Assembly: GCA_951802425.1 (NCBI GenBank)
Contig: OX637797.1
Location: 310,001-374,000 of the forward strand
Length of the DNA: 64,000 nt
Source of the DNA: Clavaria fumosa
Taxonomy: Eukaryota > Basidiomycota > Agaricomycetes > Agaricales > Clavariaceae
Reading direction: 5' to 3'
Shown here: one piece after another, positions 57,311 through 64,000 of the stretch
How positions within the stretch are numbered: the stretch's first letter is position 1
Layout: each line of letters opens with the position of its first letter
Translations under genes and position numbers: made by a program
Notes under the pieces: generated by a model
Told to the model about the DNA's origin: nothing
Databases searched by the model: none
What the model saw: only the letters and a program-made list of their open reading frames with translations

Positions 57311-58081
57311 AAGATATGAATTTTGTCCAGTTTGGTCCTTCATAGTACCACAAGCCGCCAATGAGTTATGGCAACGAGTTCATTGGGAAGCGCGTCGGTG
57401 TGCAAATTCGAGTGCGACATTCGAGTAATTCTCCGAACTACTATTACACTAGTAGTGACAAATCAACTGGAGCTCTCAGGCCTCATCCGTGAACACCTTC
57501 AGATTTCGGAGAAGAACAAGATATGGGAGAATCCTGTGACTGCACTTCCTGTTGAAAACATGATGCAGCCATGAGCGAGACTTTATCAATAATCTGGTCA
57601 CGCGAACGGTTGATGACCCAGATCTCGCGTGCCTCAAACTTGCACATACGGTCTCCGGTAAACTGGACATCCGTGATCAGAGCGCGATTGCCCGACACGC
57701 AGAACGGCAACACAGGCTTGATGTCCGCCTTCGCGTCTCCGCCGTGGAACGATGACAGAGATTCCGGGTTGGTACCTAGGGGTAGTTCTAGTGTCTTCTC
57801 GATGCATCTGCGGAGGCCACGCGTATCTTCGAGCCCCGCACCTAGATAGCCCTGGCCACTATCTGATCTCGTGTAGCAGACCAGGACAGGCGGTGACAAT
57901 TTCACCTTCGAATTCAGCTTCGCCTTCACCACGGGACTCTTGTGGGCTGGCAAGGAGGCGAGGAGGATATGTGGATAGATGTCTAGGAGCTTGGTGTCTC
58001 GCGGCCGAGTTTCCTTTAGACCTGGGAACGCGTCTAGAGTTTCGGGTGGCGGGACGAGCCAAAGGTCAATATCTGTGAGAT

Positions 58082-59277
58082 CAGGCGATTCAAGCAAATT
58101 AATGCAACATGGATTGCAGTTGCCATAAGTGTGTGATGCAAGGGAGATGGCAAGCTACCATTACCAAAATTAATGCATTACATGAAGGCAGGGATGCATT
58201 ACATGAAAAGGTAGGGATGCATTAATTACATGAAGGCAGGGATGCATTACATGAATAGGGTTGCCGCAGTCCAGCCTCAAACCAAAGTTCAAACCTGAAC
58301 CTGGTTGAACCAGACCATGGTTCAGTTCAAAGTTCGAGAGTTGTCCTGAACTGAACTGGAGGTCCGGTTCAAGGTTCTTCAATATGCTAGATTTGCAGAA
58401 CTGGTTCGGACAGGTTCAAACTGGTCCAAACCTCTTGCATCTTAGGTTATTATCAATATTTAACATTTAGTTTATTTCTATTATAATTCTACTTATTCTG
58501 CATTTCAAGTCCTGAGGTTGGGGGGGAACCCGGGCAGGTCATTGTTGAAGCTGCAGTATTTATGTGTCAGGCTTTGTGGCTGTGCAAACGCGTGACATAG
58601 TAACGTTGATTTGTTACCATGTCACGCGTTTGCACAGCCACAAAGCCTGACACATAAATACTGCAGCTTCAACAATGACCTGCCCAGGTTCCCCCCAACC
58701 TCGGGACTTGAAATGCAGAATAAGTAGAAATAAACTAAATGTTAAATATTATCAGACACTTATAAATGCCCCAGGGGGTGAGGAGGGTACTTCGGAGGGT
58801 ACAGTACTAGAAATTTTGTAGTCTACTGCAGTTATAGGTTCAGTTCAGAGTTCACCTTTAGACAACGGACCCAAGTCCAGTTCCAATAAGGTCTGGTTCA
58901 AGGTTCACTATAATATGAGAACTGGACCCAAAGTCCAGTTCTTGGTTTGGGAAAAATTGGCCTGAACCAGACTTAACCCGACCACAGTGTCCCTATATGT
59001 GAAGGCAAGGATGCATTACATGAAAAGGTAAGGATGCATTACATGAAGGCAGGGATGCATTACATGAAAAGGTAGGGACCAGGAGATGGCAGTGGTGCAA
59101 CACGGCAGGGGATGAGGGATGATGCAATGCGGCAGGGGATGAGAGGGTGATGCAATGTGGTGGGAGATGAGGAGATGGCATTGGTGCAACATGGCAGGGA
59201 TGGCAACTTGCCATTGAGGTTGCATCACACACTTATGGTAATTGCAATAGAATGTTGCATTAAAGTGCTTGAATCTG
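58082..59277 (-). mobile_element. Mutator-like element, copy 1
   Basis: 1196 bp; ends CAGGCGATTCAAGC and GCTTGAATCTG, with AAATTAATGC and TAAGTGTGTGATGC just inside. Flanks TCTGTGAGAT and GTGGTGAGAT match at 7 of 10. Subterminal ATGCATTACATGAAGGCAGG-type repeats. No transposase. Contains a nested hAT (58256-58995). Nearly identical, in reverse orientation, to copy 2. Confidence 0.85.
58256..58995. mobile_element. Nested 740-bp hAT-like element with an internal hairpin
   Basis: Ends TAGGGTTGCC and GTGTCCCTA. 8-bp flanks TACATGAA and TATGTGAA (two mismatches). At its centre, arms of about 150 bp around 58611 form a near-perfect palindrome (GCACAGCCACAAAGCCTGAC arm). CCGGTTC/GGTTCAG motifs lie at both ends. 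Confidence 0.85.
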
Positions 59278-59532
59278 GTGGTGAGATATATCCCCTAGTC
59301 AGCCGCGCTCGATACACGGGGGAATGACGAAAAGACGCACACTCGCCGTCCAAATTGTGGAACAGGAAGTCGTCCTTGAGGTAGAGATAAGTCACAACAA
59401 TGCCTATGAAGAAAGAGATTGCAAGCGCGTAGATGATGACGTTGATGTCTGTGCCTGCAAAACGCAACACAATTCTGATGTAGAAGACAAGTATAGAAAG
59501 CATAATGAGCCATCGTAGGGGACCCATAACCA

Positions 59533-59542
59533 GTTCTTCCAC
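59533..59542. repeat. 10-bp target duplication of copy 2
   Basis: GTTCTTCCAC at 59533-59542 and 60783-60792, perfect. This length fits Mutator-like transposases (9-11 bp). Confidence 0.88.
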
Positions 59543-60782
59543 CAGATTCAAGCACTTTAATGCAACATTCTATTGCAATTACCATAAGTGTGTGATGCAA
59601 CCTCAATGGCAAGTTGCCATCCCTGCCATGTTGCACCAATGCCATCTCCTCATCTCCCACCACATTGCATCACCCTCTCATCCCCTGCCGCATTGCATCA
59701 TCCCTCATCCCCTGCCGTGTTGCACCACTGCCATCTCCTGGTCCCTACCTTTTCATGTAATGCATCCCTGCCTTCATGTAATGCATCCTTACCTTTTCAT
59801 GTAATGCATCCTTGCCTTCACATATAGGGACACTGTGGTCGGGTTAAGTCTGGTTCAGGCCAATTTTTCCCAAACCAAGAACTGGACTTTGGGTCCAGTT
59901 CTCATATTATAGTGAACCTTGAACCAGACCTTATTGGAACTGGACTTGGGTCCGTTGTCTAAAGGTGAACTCTGAACTGAACCTATAACTGCAGTAGACT
60001 ACAAAATTTCTAGTACTGTACCCTCCGAAGTACCCTCCTCACCCCCTGGGGCATTTATAAGTGTCTGATAATATTTAACATTTAGTTTATTTCTACTTAT
60101 TCTGCATTTCAAGTCCCGAGGTTGGGGGGAACCTGGGCAGGTCATTGTTGAAGCTGCAGTATTTATGTGTCAGGCTTTGTGGCTGTGCAAACGCGTGACA
60201 TAGTAACGTTGATTTGTTACCATGTCACGCGTTTGCACAGCCACAAAGCCTGACACATAAATACTGCAGCTTCAACAATGACCTGCCCGGGTTCCCCCCC
60301 AACCTCAGGACTTGAAATGCAGAATAAGTAGAATTATAATAGAAATAAACTAAATGTTAAATATTGATAATAACCTAAGATGCAAGAGGTTTGGACCAGT
60401 TTGAACCTGTCCGAACCAGTTCTGCAAATCTAGCATATTGAAGAACCTTGAACCGGACCTCCAGTTCAGTTCAGGACAACTCTCGAACTTTGAACTGAAC
60501 CATGGTCTGGTTCAACCAGGTTCAGGTTTGAACTTTGGTTTGAGGCTGGACTGCGGCAACCCTATTCATGTAATGCATCCCTGCCTTCATGTAATTAATG
60601 CATCCCTACCTTTTCATGTAATGCATCCCTGCCTTCATGTAATGCATCCCTACCTTTTCATGTAATGCATCCCTGCCTTCATGTAATGCATTAATTTTGG
60701 TAATGGTAGCTTGCCATCTCCCTTGCATCACACACTTATGGCAACTGCAATCCATGTTGCATTAATTTGCTTGAATCGCCTG
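59543..60782 (+). mobile_element. Mutator-like element, copy 2 (inverted)
   Basis: 1240 bp; ends CAGATTCAAGC and GCTTGAATCGCCTG; 10-bp target duplication GTTCTTCCAC. Near-identical to copy 1 in reverse, with an extra ATGCATCCCT-type subrepeat. Only 265 bp of host gene separates the copies. Confidence 0.9.
59825..60564. mobile_element. Nested 740-bp hAT-like element (in copy 2)
   Basis: Same length, ends and internal palindrome as 58256-58995, inverted, so it was already inside the Mutator-like element before the two copies arose. Confidence 0.85.
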
Positions 60783-61344
60783 GTTCTTCCACGTTGCGCA
60801 CGTGCTCTTGGAAAAATTCTTTCCTGTAATATTGTTCCTTGAGAGCACTTTCCTCATCCTGGCAACGGAGCGATAAACGCCATTGACCTCGTATGGCCAC
60901 TTTCGACCACGCGAGGCAAAGGCCTACTGCAGTGATGGAAAACGCCAGACCGCAGAACCAGATGATGTTGAGGGCCTTGTCGGCACGTTTCATTTCAGGC
61001 AACGGTGGGACATCAACCTTGATGCCTTGAAGCTGTTGCAAGATGGCGAGGAGATAGCGTGTGTTGATGTCGCGATCCAATAGTTTACTACTTTCGACGA
61101 GGAACGCAGTAAAAATGGCTGCGAGAAGTGTGGTCTTGGCAGATGTTAGGTCATCTAGATGAAAACAAGGGGAATCAACCACGACTTACGGAAAGCAAAT
61201 ATCTTTCAATCCAATGTTCTGCCTTCTCCAACTTGAATTTTTGATCCGAGTTACTACCTGCACATTGGAAATTAATGCATGTGGGTCTGGATTCGTCAAC
61301 GAGTCATAACACGTATGAGTCTGATTTTGAGCTGAGGGGGCCAT

Positions 61345-62113
61345 GATGCCTGGATCATTGAAAGAACAGTGGCAATGGAATTATATACTAGGGCACGGCT
61401 TCCAGTTTTAGCCGCTTATTCTATTTCGCTAAGCGCCGAGGTGGCCGGTGAAATGATGCATCCTGTCCACTTTTATGGCACAAGCGGTGATTATTCTATC
61501 GTTTCGAAAAGCAAAGCGCTAAGCTGACAACATAGGCGCCCTAGCACATGAAGATACGCGGAATAACCATCCCTGTTGATGGCACAAGGCGTCTATCCAA
61601 GAGAGAGAAAAGAAAAGCCAGTACCTGTGGAACGCAGGTACGGACGGGGAGGTATGTTGAAAAATGTATTCATTGACCAGCGCAAAAGCCAAGGGCTGTA
61701 TATCGCACGTAAATTACAGCAAGTCACCTACAAGATGCATACCACACACCTCTATTCCCACCTCATCACAAACACAACCCAGAAATCATGCATTAATCAT
61801 GTACCTCATGTACAACTGCGTCTTTGTCTTACAGGCACATGTTGATGCTAATTCAAGAAACAAAACAGTATGTTGCACATGATTGAGGGACTCGGGAGGG
61901 TTCGGTCACATGAGTGTGACAAGAACGCGTTGTCTTGGCCAACGAAGGCCTCACGTGCCACCCTCTACTCCTTGCAATCCATCGCGTCTCGCAGTCCCAG
62001 ATGACATCATGCTCCCCTTCCTGTGCCTACATATAATGTCCTTGCCCTCCTTACCCCTCTCCCCAGACTCCCCATTCCTCCCCCACACCTGACACATCAC
62101 CTCTCCTTGCATT
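61345..62113. other. Intergenic, no gene recognised
   Basis: Upstream of the DUF6535 gene and of the ORF at 62114. Mixed composition with CpG. ACATATAATG at about 62030 could be a promoter element. Confidence 0.5.
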
Positions 62114-62690
62114 ATGGCTATCACGACTCGCAGTGCTACAGCTCCCCGTGACTCCGCCCCTCAGGGGGACTCCCTTCGGGACTCCGGGGTGCTTGTCCCA
62201 CCACCATCCAGGACTGATCCCTCACCCGAGGGAGGAGAAGTGTCGGTTCCGGCTCTGCGCACCCAGGTCCGGCATTTGCTGGGTCCGGCCACATCGACGC
62301 CCTCCGGTTCCAATGGGGCGACGCAAGGAGGGACCAGGGTGGCCTCAGGGTTCTCCTGTGCCTCCATCAGGAAAGGATCCTGGGAGGAGGAAGGTCCGCC
62401 ATGATCTGATGTCTCCCGACGTTCCCCCAGGCCGGGGGGCATCCTCCAGTGAAGATCGGGCCCTCACCCCCATCGAGTTATCGCTCCCCCTTCCGCCCCG
62501 CGCACTTCGTGGGACCCTGGGCCCCATGCCCCGGGGGCGCTCCGCCTTCCTCTCTGCAGGAACGACCCCCTGCTCCAGCGGCTGTGCCGCCCTCTACTCC
62601 GCCCGGCCGGGCCCCAGCGGGTTTGTCCGCTTCCAAGATGCTCCAAAAAGTAGTACCATATTGTTGTGGATTAGGCGCAATGGCTGATTA
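62114..62690 (+). CDS. Pro/Ser-rich ORF of unknown nature
   Basis: ATG 62114 (MAITTRSATAPRDSAPQGDS) follows a C/T-rich leader. The frame changes near 62400 to others that are also Pro-rich. The opening resembles N-termini of fungal retrotransposon gag proteins, but no capsid motif follows before the hAT region begins near 62700. Could also be a host gene exon. Confidence 0.3.
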
Positions 62691-62710
62691 AATGCTAGGC
62701 GGTCACACGT

Positions 62711-63853
62711 TTCATTCAATTGGCTGACGAGAGCGATGCTGTTCCTGCTCTCCGGAACAAAAAGTATAGGGATTTCCGACTGTCAAAGCTTGATTGGGAT
62801 CAGTTGAAACTACTGCACGAAGTAATGAAGGTGTGTTATTATGTTCGCCACACCCATGGATGCTCAGTATCCTGCAACAGGAACCGGCAAGTGCGCAAGA
62901 ATCATTCTCGAGAGCTCGCGACCCAGCTGTGTGGCGCACTATACCTGTGCTCGAATTCTTGCAACAGACGTGGGAGAATATGGCGAGCAATTCCAAGTTC
63001 CTTGAACTAAAGGACACCCTTCGTGCTGGTTTGGACAACCTCCAGAAGTGGTATCGTAAAACCGATGATACCAATGTCTATTTCATCTGTCTCGGTAAGT
63101 GTTAACCATTTGAATGAACAAGGGATTTAACCCCTTTGGGTCAGCTCTTGATCCGAACTGGAAACTCGCGTACACTGAAGAGGAGTGGGATCAGAAGTTT
63201 TACGACATGGGAGTTGAGCAATTGCATAGAGTGGTATGTTTTCGTGTGCCACAGTGCAAACTCTTATTAACATATGTTAGTTTGATGACTACGCTGCCCG
63301 CTATTCTCCCCCCACAGCATCTTCATCAACGCTGAGTGGTCAGCCGAGGCTGGACGGCAAGGAACCCCAGGCTACGTATGGCTACTCCTGGATGCGGCGG
63401 GCGGTCGATAATCGGAAGGCTGCCGATCGCTCGAAGGCGGGGGCCCGCGATGAGTTGCGAGCCTATTTGGATGCCCCGCTTGAGGTTACTTTCAATGTTG
63501 TTGGGTGGTGGGGTGTAAGTTAATCATTTCTATCGCTGGAGTGCCATACTGATGTGCTACAGAAACATGCGACGCAGTACCCTATCCTTGCACGCATCGC
63601 GAGGGACTATTTAGCTATTCAGGGCTCTGCCACGCCATCTGAGCGGGCATTTTCTAATGCCTCACTAACTGATACTAAGCAGCGCAGTCGGCTGACACCT
63701 GAGGTATTTGAGGCGCTCCAACTCTTGAAGAGTGCATACCGTAATGGCCATATGTCTGCGATAGAGGATGCTGAGAAACATTATCAGACAGTTATGAATG
63801 CTGGAGGGAGTGTGGATGGTGATACAGAGGGCCCGGTTATTGATAATTTGTAG
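62711..63853 (+). CDS. hAT transposase, C-terminal half with dimerisation domain
   Basis: Exons on the plus strand splice in phase: SKLDWDQLKLLHEVMKV, intron, FSRARDPAVWRTIPVLEFLQ and KDTLRAGLDNLQKWYRKTDD, intron with GTAAGT (about 63096), LDPNWKLAYTEEEWDQKFYD, intron (about 63234-63288), LDAPLEVTFNVVGWWG, intron 63517-63563, then KHATQYPILARIARDYLAIQ and SATPSERAFSNASL, the conserved hAT C-terminal dimerisation region. Stop at 63851. The N-terminal zinc finger and catalytic start are not found upstream, so it is truncated or begins in unrecognised sequence. It may be related to the source of the hAT ends seen elsewhere in the window. Confidence 0.85.
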
Positions 63854-64000
63854 CTACAACTCATGTAGCTAGCAAAGGGTTCGGTTCATGGTTCAGACCT
63901 TAGATGAACCTGAACCGGACCCTTTTTTCGGTTCTAAAAAGTTCGGTTTGAAGTTCAGCCAAAAGTGAGAACCGGATGCAAAGTCTGGTCTCAGGTTCAG
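63854..64000 (+). repeat. hAT 3' subterminal region, cut by the window edge
   Basis: GGTTCGGTTCATGGTTC and GAACCTGAACCGGACCC motifs match the style of the subterminal parts of the hAT-like elements at 25826 and 58256. The terminal CCCTA is outside the window. Confidence 0.6.

Larger units (their letters stand above)
53839..57344. mobile_element. 3.5-kb composite element with 49-bp TIRs and 6-bp target duplication
   Basis: Ends begin TATGAAGGACCAAACTGGAC and are identical inverted for 49 bp. Flanked by GTACCA on each side (53833-53838, 57345-57350). Inside: ATGCATGTGTG-type low complexity (53885-54080), a 42-bp tandem repeat, a 50-bp gypsy integrase scrap at 54433-54480, and a gag fragment between two inverted LTR-like arms. 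No transposase, so mobilisation in trans is likely. It sits 58 bp upstream of the start of the gene at 52507-53781. Confidence 0.8.
57483..61344 (-). pseudogene. DUF6535-type membrane protein gene, interrupted by two transposons
   Basis: Minus-strand pieces: candidate ATG 61344; main exon from about 61164 (LTSAKTTLLAAIFTAFLVES, FCGLAFSITAVGLCLAWSKV) to 60783; 59542-59341 (VEELVMGPLRWLIMLSILVF, IYALAISFFIGIVVTYLYL); then an intron (donor GTGCGT at 59340, acceptor CACAG ending at 58073) and the last exon 58072-57483 (IDLWLVPPPETLDAFPGLK). Removing the two elements and one copy of each target duplication restores VEELVMG and a phase-correct splice. The opening helices (AAIFTAFLVES) match DUF6535 proteins, Agaricomycete membrane proteins of unknown role. 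The function of the C-terminal exon is unrecognised. The exon structure before 61164 is uncertain. Confidence 0.75.

Noticed and set aside
58506..58716. A microRNA precursor
   Set aside because: The hairpin is far longer than typical precursors and is part of a repeated hAT; a transposon foldback is the simpler explanation.

Overview
This looks like about 64 kb of a basidiomycete (probably Agaricomycete) fungal genome, dominated by nested transposable elements. The evidence is short GT-AG introns of about 45-60 bp in every credible gene, a fungal cytochrome P450, a DUF6535 membrane protein, KDZ transposase with its CxC2 zinc cluster, and Ty3/gypsy and Ty1/copia polyproteins. I see no bacterial operons, rRNA or CRISPR.

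Layout. 1-19 kb is a retrotransposon nest. A structurally complete gypsy element (748-9645, 227-bp LTRs, 5-bp target duplication) sits inside the gag of a copia element. Further right are a second copia, split by two inverted-repeat elements, and the 3' end of another gypsy. 20-31 kb holds a KDZ-type DNA transposon region (an uncharacterised ORF, a ULP1-like protease, the KDZ transposase in two opposed pieces), with a hAT-like element that has captured part of a BEM1/Scd2 gene. 31-35 kb is repeats: a palindromic Tc1/mariner derivative, 51-bp and 94-bp tandem arrays, and a tRNA-like segment. 35.4-36 kb encodes a small protein with a histone H3-like N-terminal tail fused to a zinc finger. 37.7-38.9 kb is a decayed paralogue of the gypsy element's extra ORF. 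41.5-44.3 kb is a degenerate EZH2-type H3K27 methyltransferase gene. 46.9-48.7 kb is a dead gypsy pol.

Host genes. A nine-exon P450 (50073-52027) and a two-exon conserved gene of unknown function (52507-53781, minus strand) look intact. A 3.5-kb composite element sits just upstream of the latter. A DUF6535-type gene (57.5-61.3 kb, minus strand) is broken by two inverted copies of one Mutator-like element, each carrying the same nested hAT. The window ends in a hAT transposase whose 3' half splices cleanly.

Three patterns recur: long inverted repeats (at least seven); TGA stops where an Arg CGA codon is expected, with CpG-poor and CpG-rich blocks alternating, as expected from decay of methylated CpG; and transposons carrying or interrupting chromatin or signalling genes. 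The most unusual object is the H3-tail/zinc-finger protein at 35.4 kb.
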